Positions 26,180-33,538 are shown, numbered from the stretch's first letter. The stretch: 64,000 nt of DNA from Methanomassiliicoccales archaeon (GCA_036504055.1 DASXVU010000007.1:1-64000); one strand, 5' to 3'. Numbers and translations: made by a program. Notes: generated by a model from the sequence alone, not told the origin.

Positions 26180-26715
26180 AGGAAGCCTCAGCCTACATAC
26201 TTAAAGAGGTCCAGGAGGCGCTGGACAAGGTCGACCACACGAAGGTGGCCGAGGTCATCGACATGATCCTTTCGTCGAAGAAGATATTCATCTACGGGGT
26301 CGGCAGGTCCGGTCTCGTGGGCAAGTCCTTCGCGGTCCGCCTGGTGCAGCTGGGCATGGACGTCCATTTCGTCGGTGACATGACCACTCCGATCGTGGAG
26401 CAGGACGACCTGGTCATCCTGATCTCGAACACCGGCGAGACCATGTCGGCGGTGCAGACGGCCAATATCGTCGGGCGCATCGGCTCCAGGATCGTATCGG
26501 TGACATCCTCCTCCCATTCCAAGCTCGGTTCCATTTCAGACGTGGTGCTGGAGATAACCCAGAACAAGGATGAGCAGAGAAAGAGGCTGGCGCCCCTGGG
26601 AACGATCTTTGAGGTCTCCACATCCATACTTCTCGATTCATTGGTCCCGGTGCTGATGCAACGCCTTTCCCAGACCGAATCGTCAATGAGGAAGAGGCAC
26701 GCCATCTGGGTGTGA
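26176..26715 (+). CDS. SIS-domain protein, 6-phospho-3-hexuloisomerase-like
   Basis: 179 residues, one SIS domain: FIYGVGRSGLVGKSFAVRLVQLG, FVGDMTTPIVEQDDLVILIS, NTGETMSAV, then PLGTIFEVSTSILLDSLV. Closest in pattern to archaeal 6-phospho-3-hexuloisomerase (HxlB/PHI) of the ribulose monophosphate pathway, which archaea use to make pentoses. No hexulose-phosphate synthase gene is nearby. It is translationally coupled (TTGA) to the upstream TIM-barrel gene, so the two products may act on the same sugar phosphate. It converges on the JAMM protease gene with 15 bp between stops. Confidence 0.85.
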   Translation: MKEASAYILKEVQEALDKVDHTKVAEVIDMILSSKKIFIYGVGRSGLVGKSFAVRLVQLGMDVHFVGDMTTPIVEQDDLVILISNTGETMSAVQTANIVGRIGSRIVSVTSSSHSKLGSISDVVLEITQNKDEQRKRLAPLGTIFEVSTSILLDSLVPVLMQRLSQTESSMRKRHAIWV

Positions 26716-26730
26716 TCCACGACCGGTCTA

Positions 26731-27363
26731 TCATTTGAGGAGCCGCTTCCGCACGCTCTCCCCGTAATAAGGATTCTGGAACTCATCCCAGTAGATGGCG
26801 AACGGCCGATGCAATGACCTTCCGTTCTCCACCTTGAAGTTCTCTATCTCCATGTTCACTGGATCGATGACCAGGGCGCTGTGGAACGGCCGATTGAACA
26901 TCGAGACCTGCGTGTCTATGTCGGTCTGCGAAAGGAAGCAGCCGTGTCCCGGATGCGAGTGGTACCAGCCAACGATGATGTAGTCGAAACCGCTGTCGTC
27001 CAGCGAGTCGAACAGCTTCTCGAATCCCTGCCGGTCGAACTTGACCGATACCATCGAGGCATCGAGGTCGGTCGTCACCACATCCCTGACGAGGACATAC
27101 TCCTTTTCTCCATAACGGTATATGGTTCCAAGAAGAAACCCCATCACCTCCATGCGGGGGGACAGCCGGCTGATAGCATGATTCCTCATCTTTTCCTCGG
27201 CCAGCTTTGAGATGTAGAGGTCGAACCCTCCCGGTTCCGCCTCTTTGTACCGTTCGAGCGACGCGTTCGACAGCCACTTGTGCGGCGCCATCCGTTCCTT
27301 CTCCGGGGGCGCCTTATCCATGACCGTCCTCTCGTTGCTGCCGATGATCTTAGGCTTGGTCAC
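26731..27363 (-). CDS. JAMM/MPN+ metalloprotease, Rpn11/CSN5-like deubiquitinase-type
   Basis: 210 residues. JAMM zinc site complete: Glu72 in MEVMGFLLG, His135-x-His137 and Ser145-xx-Asp148 in VGWYHSHPGHGCFLSQTDID. The surrounding residues match eukaryotic Rpn11/CSN5 (GWYHSHPG-x-GC-x-LS-xx-D-I-x-TQ) far better than bacterial RadC or short archaeal JAMM proteins. Expected role: release the ubiquitin-like protein from targets and trim its C-terminus. The GTG at 27363 overlaps the E2 stop as GTGA; the longer frame to 27540 would lie inside the E2 gene and is rejected. A 45-residue N-terminal stretch precedes the MPN fold. Last gene of the Ubl-E2-JAMM operon. Confidence 0.92.
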   Translation of the reverse strand: MTKPKIIGSNERTVMDKAPPEKERMAPHKWLSNASLERYKEAEPGGFDLYISKLAEEKMRNHAISRLSPRMEVMGFLLGTIYRYGEKEYVLVRDVVTTDLDASMVSVKFDRQGFEKLFDSLDDSGFDYIIVGWYHSHPGHGCFLSQTDIDTQVSMFNRPFHSALVIDPVNMEIENFKVENGRSLHRPFAIYWDEFQNPYYGESVRKRLLK

Positions 27364-27863
27364 CTCCTCACCACCTTGGGAAGGGTGGTCGTGACGATCG
27401 GCAGGGTCCTGGTCCCATTGTTGAAGAAGGCCGCTGCCTCCGTGCAGCTCGAGGTACCGAAGGGGCTTTCGCCGTTGGGAGCAATGAGCAATGACTCGAT
27501 GCCCTTGACGAAGGTAAGCATGGTGGAATTGAAGCTCCATTCGCTAAGCAGCTTTGTGCATACGTGGCCCCCGTCCTCCGGGGCCATGATGTTGGGGTGA
27601 AAGATAGGAGTCTTCCAGATGACGGCCGGTTTCTCAAAGGGATAATTGGATGAGATTATGATACGGAACCTGTGATTGTACCGGTTGATGATCTTGCCGT
27701 TCTCACGAACTGGACCAGGCGTGTTGTGAAGTTCGATGTCTAACTCGACGGGATAGTGTTCCAGTTTCCCATCGGTCGTGTCCATTGTCGTTTTCAGGTA
27801 TTTCGAGCATTGGGTAAGTTCATTGCGGAGTCGGGAGATCAGGATGTCCTTGGGCAAGGGCAT
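27360..27863 (-). CDS. E2 ubiquitin-conjugating-enzyme-like protein (UBC fold)
   Basis: 167 residues with an almost canonical UBC core: strand RFRIIISSNYPFEKPAVIW, the HPN tripeptide (89-91) in IFHPNI, catalytic Cys102 in GGHVCTKLL, Trp109 in SEWSF, and the helix MLTFVKGIESLLIAPN. The spacing from HPN to the catalytic Cys (11 residues) is that of typical E2s. It should carry the ubiquitin-like protein as a thioester and transfer it to a target lysine, probably without E3, since none is encoded here. Its ATG overlaps the Ubl stop (TGATG) and its stop overlaps the JAMM start, so the three are translated as one unit. Confidence 0.92.
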   Translation of the reverse strand: MPLPKDILISRLRNELTQCSKYLKTTMDTTDGKLEHYPVELDIELHNTPGPVRENGKIINRYNHRFRIIISSNYPFEKPAVIWKTPIFHPNIMAPEDGGHVCTKLLSEWSFNSTMLTFVKGIESLLIAPNGESPFGTSSCTEAAAFFNNGTRTLPIVTTTLPKVVRR

Positions 27864-28105
27864 CAGATACCGCCCTCGGGATCAGGGATCAGTTCTATTT
27901 CGTCATTCTCTACGAAACCCAGGTCTCCGATCATTTGTTCTCCCTTGAGCAGCTTCTTTCCCTTTCGGATGACGTAAGCGCCAGCATCCTTTTCCCAGTA
28001 CATGGCGATGCTGTCGATGATCTCCTGCACCGAATTGGTCGGCTCCAGGTCCATCGCTACGTTCGAACCGGTCTCAGCATTCTTGATTATGACCCTGACA
28101 CCCAT
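27863..28105 (-). CDS. Ubiquitin-like modifier (beta-grasp) ending Gly-Gly-Ile
   Basis: 80 residues from the ATG at 28105 (GTG at 28114 would add three). Strand pattern beta-beta-alpha-beta-beta of ubiquitin: VRVIIKNAETG, SNVAMDLEP, SVQEIIDSIAMYW, AYVIRKGKKLLKGEQMIGDLG, DEIELIP. The C-terminus is PEGGI, i.e. a diglycine (78-79) plus one residue, as in ubiquitin precursors. The extra Ile must be removed before adenylation by E1; the JAMM protease two genes downstream is the natural candidate. A TATA box at 28135-28146 drives Ubl-E2-JAMM. Family call from pattern and context; sequence identity with ubiquitin is low. Confidence 0.87.
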   Translation of the reverse strand: MGVRVIIKNAETGSNVAMDLEPTNSVQEIIDSIAMYWEKDAGAYVIRKGKKLLKGEQMIGDLGFVENDEIELIPDPEGGI

Positions 28106-28134
28106 GATTTGCACCGGAATCTCGGACGTTTTCA

Positions 28135-28146
28135 GATATAAAATAG
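28135..28146 (-). promoter_or_regulatory. TATA box of the Ubl-E2-JAMM operon
   Basis: Minus strand CTATTTTATATC, centred near 28140, predicts a start at about 28114, nine bases before the ATG at 28105. It lies in the 89-bp gap after the E1 stop, so Ubl-E2-JAMM can be expressed apart from E1. Confidence 0.55.
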
Positions 28147-28194
28147 CTTGGCACTAGAGTAATCATATCTGAGAACGACGTCCGTTGGGACCAA

Positions 28195-28983
28195 TCACGG
28201 ATCTTGATGCATCGGACAGGCCGGGTCTATGTCGATCTCAAGCTGTTCGTCCGTACCATTCAGTCCGTCATAGAAAACCACGTTCTTGATGCATTTCTCC
28301 GGTCTGCCGCTCGTCAATTTCAAGGCTTCTCTGACTTGGATGGCCGCCACCACGCTTGTCGTGGTGATCTCGGCGGGCATCTTCGGCTCGAAGTAACTGA
28401 CATCCGACCCGGTGCAGCTGAACCTCTTTTCCATCACCCGGTAATGGGAGCGGTTCATGGCACACTGGAGGCACGGAGTCAGCGGCGGGAGCACCACCTG
28501 AACCTTTCCCCGGAAACCGTTCGTTCCGCCGTCGATGTAAGGCACACGGGCCAGGTATGAATGGGAGTTGACATGCAGTCTAGCGGCGATGTTGTCCAAA
28601 CATCCGAACACCAGGTCGAAGGACCGGAACCGGTCCACATCATAGGTCTCCACCCGGGCGATCGACGGGACGATGGTGGCGGAGGGGTCCAGCTCAGCTG
28701 CCCTGGTCGCGACGATCTCTGCTTTCATCAGTTTCCTTTCCGCATCCCCTTCCCGGAAGAAGACACAGCGGTTGAGGTTGGACCTGACCACATGGTCCAT
28801 GTCGACCAGTTCGATGTGTTTGAACCCAGAGAGCACCAGGTCCTTGACCGCCTCGTTGCCCAATGCCCCGGCCCCCACGACCAGACACCTCATGGCCGCT
28901 ATCCGGTCCATGTCCAGCCAGGTGATCCTTCGGGAGCGCTCCAGGCGGTCCTGGTCGAACATCCCCGGTCTCAGGTCCTGCAT
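28195..28983 (-). CDS. E1-like ubiquitin-activating enzyme (ThiF/UBA fold)
   Basis: 262 residues, single adenylation domain. GAGALG nucleotide loop (37-42), ELVDMDHVVRSNLNR with the Asp and Arg that bind ATP (Arg72), GCLDN (128-131), YIDGGTNGFRGKVQVVLP, Cys171-xx-Cys174 plus Cys256-xx-His259 as probable zinc site, candidate catalytic Cys190 in RFSCTG, and MPAEITTTSVVAA, the E1-type crossover segment. The SCTG Cys sits where UBA3/UBA1 carry the thioester Cys. No separate Cys domain or ubiquitin-fold domain. A TATA box 28 nt upstream makes ATG 28983 leaderless; GTG 28989 is the alternative. Context excludes a simple MoeB/ThiF role. Confidence 0.9.
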   Translation of the reverse strand: MQDLRPGMFDQDRLERSRRITWLDMDRIAAMRCLVVGAGALGNEAVKDLVLSGFKHIELVDMDHVVRSNLNRCVFFREGDAERKLMKAEIVATRAAELDPSATIVPSIARVETYDVDRFRSFDLVFGCLDNIAARLHVNSHSYLARVPYIDGGTNGFRGKVQVVLPPLTPCLQCAMNRSHYRVMEKRFSCTGSDVSYFEPKMPAEITTTSVVAAIQVREALKLTSGRPEKCIKNVVFYDGLNGTDEQLEIDIDPACPMHQDP

Positions 28984-29005
28984 TGTCACGTCGATTGAAC
29001 GAATG

Positions 29006-29016
29006 GCTAGATAAAA
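29006..29016 (-). promoter_or_regulatory. TATA box of the E1 gene
   Basis: Minus strand ATTTTATCTAG, centred near 29011, predicts transcription from about 28985, i.e. a leaderless message starting at the ATG 28983. This supports the short start over the GTG at 28989. Confidence 0.5.
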
Positions 29017-29223
29017 TGGTAAGGCATGATTACGGAAAAGGATGTTGAGCGTTCAATGCTCCGAGGACCGGTGACGGTCGGGTGAAATCTGGTAGCATTT
29101 ATCAGTGTTCGACAAATGGTTGAACCAGTTCGAATAACCTAAATACGCATAGACATTTTGCCTCATTTAGCTATTGGATATCAAGTCACCAAGCCGTGAA
29201 TATCCATAGGATGGGCGAGCCGT

Positions 29224-30342
29224 TTGACCGACATCAGCACGGAATGGATCATATTTCTAGTCAGCATCTTCGGACTTTTGGCACTGGACCTGGGGGTCTT
29301 CAACCGCAAGGCCCACGTCATCAAGCCGAAGGAAGCCCTCCTGCAGGCCGCCTTCTTCATCTCTGCGGCGGTCGTGTTCAACATCTGGATATACATATCG
29401 ATGGGGTCGACCAGCGGCCTCGAATTCACCACTGGTTACCTGATGGAGCTGATGCTCAGCGTCGACAACCTGTTCGTCATCATCCTGATCCTTAGCTCGT
29501 TCTGCGTACCCTCGAAGGACCAGCACAAGGTCCTGTTCTGGGGCATACTGGGCGCATTGGTGTTCAGACTAGCGTTCATAGTGGTCGGTGTCACCCTGGT
29601 CGAGTCGTTCTCGTTCGTCCTCTACATCTTCGGGGCCTTCCTGATCTACACCGGGATCAAGATGGTGGTCAAGAAGGAGAAGGAGTCGGTCGAGCCAGAG
29701 CACAACCCCATGGTGAAGTTCTTCCGCAGGTTCATGCACGTGACCAAGAACTACGAAGGGGACAAGTTCTTTGTCAGGAGGCCCAACTCCAAGGGGACCA
29801 GGAAGATCATGTGGGCCACCCCGCTGTTCATCGCTCTCATCGTGGTCGAGACCACCGATATCGTGTTCGCGGTGGATTCGATACCGGCCATCCTGGGGAT
29901 CACCACCACCACGTTCATCGTGTTCAGCTCCAACGCGTTCGCCATCCTCGGCCTGAGGTCATTGTACTTCTCGTTGTCGCACATCATGAGCCTCTTCTGC
30001 TACCTGAAGTACGCGCTCGCCGGCATCCTGTCCTTCGTCGGGGCGAAGATGCTCCTGGCCGACTACGTGCACATCCCGGTGCTGGGATCGCTGGCCGTCA
30101 TAGTCGCGATCCTCGTTGTCGCGATCATCGCCTCGATCATGAAGAACAAACGCACCGCGAAAAGCAAGGCGGCTGCAGAGGAGACGTGCGAGCCCTGCGC
30201 CGCCTTGAAGCAACTTGAGAGATCCGAGGCAGAAGAGGGCGAGGGATCCTGCGCAGCGGAGGGAGCGGAAGTAAACGGTGCAACCTGCCCGTCCCTGAAG
30301 GAGCTCAGGGATACCGAGGAGAAGTACCACAAGGACGAATGA
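29224..30342 (+). CDS. TerC-family integral membrane protein
   Basis: 372 residues with seven to nine membrane helices and the TerC signatures: acidic residues in LMLSVDNLFVIILI and in VVETTDIVFAVDSIPAI, which probably bind a metal, and the helix NAFAILGLRSLYFSL. Family members (TerC, Alx, MeeF/MeeY) export Mn2+ and help metallate exported proteins. The C-terminal 55 residues are unusual: hydrophilic, acidic and Cys-containing, with a repeated motif, CAALKQLERSE (325-335) and CPSLKELRDTE (355-365). TTG start at 29224; no clear ribosome site. Divergent from the E1 gene. Confidence 0.9.
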   Translation: MTDISTEWIIFLVSIFGLLALDLGVFNRKAHVIKPKEALLQAAFFISAAVVFNIWIYISMGSTSGLEFTTGYLMELMLSVDNLFVIILILSSFCVPSKDQHKVLFWGILGALVFRLAFIVVGVTLVESFSFVLYIFGAFLIYTGIKMVVKKEKESVEPEHNPMVKFFRRFMHVTKNYEGDKFFVRRPNSKGTRKIMWATPLFIALIVVETTDIVFAVDSIPAILGITTTTFIVFSSNAFAILGLRSLYFSLSHIMSLFCYLKYALAGILSFVGAKMLLADYVHIPVLGSLAVIVAILVVAIIASIMKNKRTAKSKAAAEETCEPCAALKQLERSEAEEGEGSCAAEGAEVNGATCPSLKELRDTEEKYHKDE

Positions 30343-30410
30343 TCACGATTTTATGGGCAATCCTCCCTCAATTTTAATGGCAGTCTCGACCGCCAATAGC
30401 ATAAAGTCTT

Positions 30411-30422
30411 GTCTTTTTTTAT
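30411..30422 (+). terminator. Poly-T terminator after terC
   Basis: A run of seven Ts (30414-30420) with further Ts around it, about 70 nt past the terC stop. Oligo-T stretches of this kind end transcription by archaeal RNA polymerase. Confidence 0.5.
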
Positions 30423-30482
30423 TCTTGACTGTTCGCAATCCTTTTTACCTCCGTCCCCGTTCTCCGCCCCGCTGGTGTGCAA

Positions 30483-31604
30483 ATGGAAAAGGATTTCAAG
30501 GTCACGCCCTGGGAAGTGACAGGCGACATCGACTACGACGAGCTGGTCGTCCGCTTCGGCACGAAGCGCATAGACGACGAGATGCTGGCACGCCTCTCCA
30601 AGTATGGCGAACTGCATCCGATGCTGAAGCGCGGCATCGTCTACTCGCAGCGGGACCTGGAATGGATCCTGAACGAGTACGACAAGGGGAACAAGTTCTT
30701 CCTCTACACCGGCAGGGGCCCGTCCGGCCACACCCACCTGGGCCATCTCATGCCCTGGCTGTTCACCAAGTACCTGCAGGACACGTTCGGCTCCAACCTG
30801 TACTTCCAGATGACCGACGACGAAAAGTACCTGTTCAACGAGACCCTCCATCTGGAGGACACCAGGAAGATGGCCTACGAGAACGCGCTCGACGTCATCG
30901 CCCTCGGATTCGACGTCACCAAGACCAAGATCATGGTGGACACCGAGGTCATCAAGACCCTATACCCGCTGGCATTGAAGGTGGCCAAGCGGGTCACGTT
31001 CTCCACCGCCAAGGCGGTCTTCGGCTTCGATAACAGCACCAACATCGGCTCCATCTACTACACCAGCATGCAGGCGGCGCCCTGCTTCATCGAGAACGAG
31101 CTGTATGGTAAGAGCACGCCCTGCCTGATCCCCTGTGGCATAGACCAGGACCCGCACTTCCGCGTCGCCCGCGATGTGGCGCCCCTCCTCGGATACAACA
31201 AGCCAGCGCTCATCCACAACAAGATGTTCCCCGGGCTTACCGGCAGCGACAAGATGTCCTCTTCCCAGCCGAACTCGACGATCTACACCACGGACAGCGC
31301 CAAGGCGATCAGGAAGAAGGTCGGCTCGGCGTTCACCGGTGGTGCGGTATCGGTCGAGGAGCAGCGCAAGACCGGCGGCAAGCCAGAGGTATGCTCCGTT
31401 TTCAAATACCAGTACTATCTGTTCGAAAAGGACGACAGGGCCATGGACGACCTGTCGGAGAAATGCCGTAAGGGCGAGATCCTGTGCGGGGAGTGCAAGA
31501 TGATGCTGGCCGACAAGATAGTCAAGTTCCTCGAGGTGCACCAGCAGAAGCGCGAGGAGGCCAGGGACAAGATCGAAGAATTCATGATGAAGGCACCATG
31601 TTGA
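30483..31604 (+). CDS. trpS: Tryptophanyl-tRNA synthetase
   Basis: 373 residues, archaeal/eukaryotic-type class I synthetase that charges tRNA-Trp. HIGH-like motif in GRGPSGHTHLGHLMPW, the signature TDDEKYLF, IPCGIDQDPHFRVARD and the KMSKS equivalent DKMSSS. A TATA-like CTTTTTACC near 30441-30449 fits the ATG at 30483 with a 12-nt leader; GTG 30477 is the alternative. It overlaps trmO by 7 bp. Confidence 0.97.
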   Translation: MEKDFKVTPWEVTGDIDYDELVVRFGTKRIDDEMLARLSKYGELHPMLKRGIVYSQRDLEWILNEYDKGNKFFLYTGRGPSGHTHLGHLMPWLFTKYLQDTFGSNLYFQMTDDEKYLFNETLHLEDTRKMAYENALDVIALGFDVTKTKIMVDTEVIKTLYPLALKVAKRVTFSTAKAVFGFDNSTNIGSIYYTSMQAAPCFIENELYGKSTPCLIPCGIDQDPHFRVARDVAPLLGYNKPALIHNKMFPGLTGSDKMSSSQPNSTIYTTDSAKAIRKKVGSAFTGGAVSVEEQRKTGGKPEVCSVFKYQYYLFEKDDRAMDDLSEKCRKGEILCGECKMMLADKIVKFLEVHQQKREEARDKIEEFMMKAPC

Positions 31605-31978
31605 ACATCGAACCTATCGGATACGTGCGCAACGACATCGAGTCCAGCATGGACTTCACCGATGTCGTTTCAGAGATAGTCATAGAAGAGGATCTGGTCG
31701 AAGGGCTTTACCGCATTGAGGAGTCGAAGGAGATCGACGTGATCTTCTGGTTCGACCGGAGCAGGCCAGCACGGATGAAGCTCCACCCCAAAGGCAATCC
31801 TAGTGATCCTCTGGTCGGGGTGTTCGCCTCGCGCAGCCCGGACCGCCCGAACCCGATCGGCGTGACCAGGGTGCAATTGATCGCGATCATGGGCAACATC
31901 CTCACCGTCAAAGGCCTGGACGCGTTCAACGGGACGCCCGTCATCGACATCAAGCCGGCCGATCGAGGTCCGCGATAG
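31598..31978 (+). CDS. trmO: TrmO/TsaA-like tRNA methyltransferase (UPF0066)
   Basis: 126 residues. Pattern of the TrmO beta-barrel family: IEPIGYVRNDI at the N-terminus, VIFWFDRS, LHPKGNPSDPLVGVFASRSPDRPNPIG split over residues 65-90, and GLDAFNGTPVIDIKP. In bacteria TrmO uses S-adenosylmethionine to methylate t6A37 in tRNA. Shorter than E. coli TrmO, which has an extra C-terminal domain, as usual in archaea. ATG 31598 overlaps the trpS end; TTG 31601 would give a TTGA overlap. Ends with TAG. Confidence 0.92.
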   Translation: MLNIEPIGYVRNDIESSMDFTDVVSEIVIEEDLVEGLYRIEESKEIDVIFWFDRSRPARMKLHPKGNPSDPLVGVFASRSPDRPNPIGVTRVQLIAIMGNILTVKGLDAFNGTPVIDIKPADRGPR

Positions 31979-31993
31979 ACAAACTGTCAAATA

Positions 31994-32013
31994 GAGAGGA
32001 GTTTTTTCCTCTC
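31994..32013 (+). promoter_or_regulatory. Hairpin covering the pheS ribosome site
   Basis: GAGAGGA (31994-32000) pairs perfectly with TCCTCTC (32007-32013) across a 6-nt loop of mostly Ts, four bases before the pheS ATG. The 5' arm is the only Shine-Dalgarno-like sequence, so folding would hide it. A translational switch or simply a compact terminator for the upstream transcript are both possible. Confidence 0.45.
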
Positions 32014-32017
32014 GCAT

Positions 32018-33538
32018 ATGAACGCCAAGGAGATCCTCGAAGGCCTGAGCTACCAGGAGAAGCGGGTGCTGCTCACGCTGAACCAGCTGAACGGCAATGC
32101 GTCGCCGGAAAGGATCTTCGAGGCCGGTCAGTTCGAGCAGCTGGTAGAGGTCATGAACGCCTCGTCCTGGCTCCAGGCCAAGGGTCTGGTGACGGTCAAG
32201 GAGAGCGCCAGGAAATGCTATTCGCTGAAGGCGAAGGACATCAACGCCGTCGGACTGCCGGAACGCCGCGCGCTGAACTATCTAGCCACGGTGAACGGGT
32301 CCGCCTCCTTGAAGGAGCTGGAGGCCAACATAACGCCTGAGGTTTCCTCACTGGCGGTGGGATGGCTGAAACGAAAGGGCCTGGCCAACATCGACAAGTC
32401 GTCGGGCCAGCCGACCATCACATTGACGGAGCAGGGAAGGAAGCACGTCAACGGCGATATGGCTGACGAGACCTTCCTGAAGATACTAGTGGAACGGGAC
32501 CTCTTCGAAGATGAGGCGGACAAGAACATCATCGCCCAGCTCAAGTCCCGCCAGGACATCATCTCTGAAAAGCTGATCATCTCCCGGGAGCTGATCATGG
32601 CAGAAGCGGGCAGGGAGGTCATTTCGCTGGGGATCGAGCTCACCCAGGAGGTCGCCCAGCTCACCCCGGAGATGATCCAGTCTGGCAAATGGAGGGAGGT
32701 CCAGTTCCGGAAGTACGACATACGCACGTTCGCCTCGGCCGTCTACCCGGCCAAGAAGCACCCGCTGACGCGCATTGCCGACGAGGTGCGCCGGATCTTC
32801 ATCGAGATGGGCTTCACCGAGATCGATGATGAGTACGTTCAGCCGGCCTTCTGGAACATGGACGCGCTGTTCACGCCGCAGGACCACCCGGCCCGCGACC
32901 TGCAGGACACTTTCTACCTGAAGAACCCGGCCAGGCTGGACCTGGACGAGGAGATGGTGGTCGAGAAGGTCAAGCAGATGCATGAGAACGGCGGGGACAC
33001 CGGTTCTCTCGGATGGCGCTACAAGTGGTCCCGGAACGAGGCGGAGAGGGCACTGCTGAGGACGCACACCACCGTCAACTCGGTCCGGTACCTGGCAAAG
33101 CATCCGGAACCGCCGGCCAAGCTGTTCTCGATCAGCCGCATATTCCGCAACGAATCGATCGACATGACCCATCTGCCCGAGTTCGTGCAGATCGAAGGCA
33201 TCATCATGGAGGAGGATGCCAGCTTCGACATGCTGGTGGCCGTGCTGAAGGATTTCTATCACCGGATGGGATTCGATACCGTCCGTGTCCGACCGGGGCC
33301 GTTCCCGTACACAGAGCCGTCGCTCGAGGTCGACATCTACTATAACGGGACCTGGATGGAGCTCGGCGGGGCCGGGGTCTTCCGCCCTGAGGTCACCGCC
33401 CCTCTCGGCATACACCACCCCGTTCTGGCCTGGGGTTTGGGATTCGAGCGTTTGGCGATGCTGCGCTATGGTCTGAAGGATATCAGGGAACTGTACGCTA
33501 CTGACATGGACACGCTGAGGCAGAGCCCGATCATTTGA
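32018..33538 (+). CDS. pheS: Phenylalanyl-tRNA synthetase alpha subunit
   Basis: 506 residues, the long archaeal/eukaryotic form: winged-helix N-terminal region (about 1-150, with repeated LNxLNG and LxxTEQGRK segments) and class II catalytic domain with motif 1 KKHPLTRIADEVRRIFIEMGF, motif 2 KLFSISRIFRNESIDMTHLP and motif 3 PVLAWGLGFERLAMLRYGL. Acts with PheT, which is not in this window. Its end overlaps by 8 bp the convergent HTH-TPR gene. Confidence 0.97.
   Translation: MNAKEILEGLSYQEKRVLLTLNQLNGNASPERIFEAGQFEQLVEVMNASSWLQAKGLVTVKESARKCYSLKAKDINAVGLPERRALNYLATVNGSASLKELEANITPEVSSLAVGWLKRKGLANIDKSSGQPTITLTEQGRKHVNGDMADETFLKILVERDLFEDEADKNIIAQLKSRQDIISEKLIISRELIMAEAGREVISLGIELTQEVAQLTPEMIQSGKWREVQFRKYDIRTFASAVYPAKKHPLTRIADEVRRIFIEMGFTEIDDEYVQPAFWNMDALFTPQDHPARDLQDTFYLKNPARLDLDEEMVVEKVKQMHENGGDTGSLGWRYKWSRNEAERALLRTHTTVNSVRYLAKHPEPPAKLFSISRIFRNESIDMTHLPEFVQIEGIIMEEDASFDMLVAVLKDFYHRMGFDTVRVRPGPFPYTEPSLEVDIYYNGTWMELGGAGVFRPEVTAPLGIHHPVLAWGLGFERLAMLRYGLKDIRELYATDMDTLRQSPII

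Noticed and set aside
26731-27540. Longer form of the JAMM gene from 27540
   Set aside because: The extra 59 residues would be translated from the E2 coding sequence in another frame and look like shadow sequence; GTG 27363 with the GTGA overlap is better.
28195-28983. E1-like gene as MoeB/ThiF of cofactor synthesis or SAMP activator
   Set aside because: No molybdopterin, thiamine or sulfur-carrier genes are near; the E1-type segment, the candidate catalytic Cys and the E2 and JAMM neighbours fit conjugation better. Not fully excluded.
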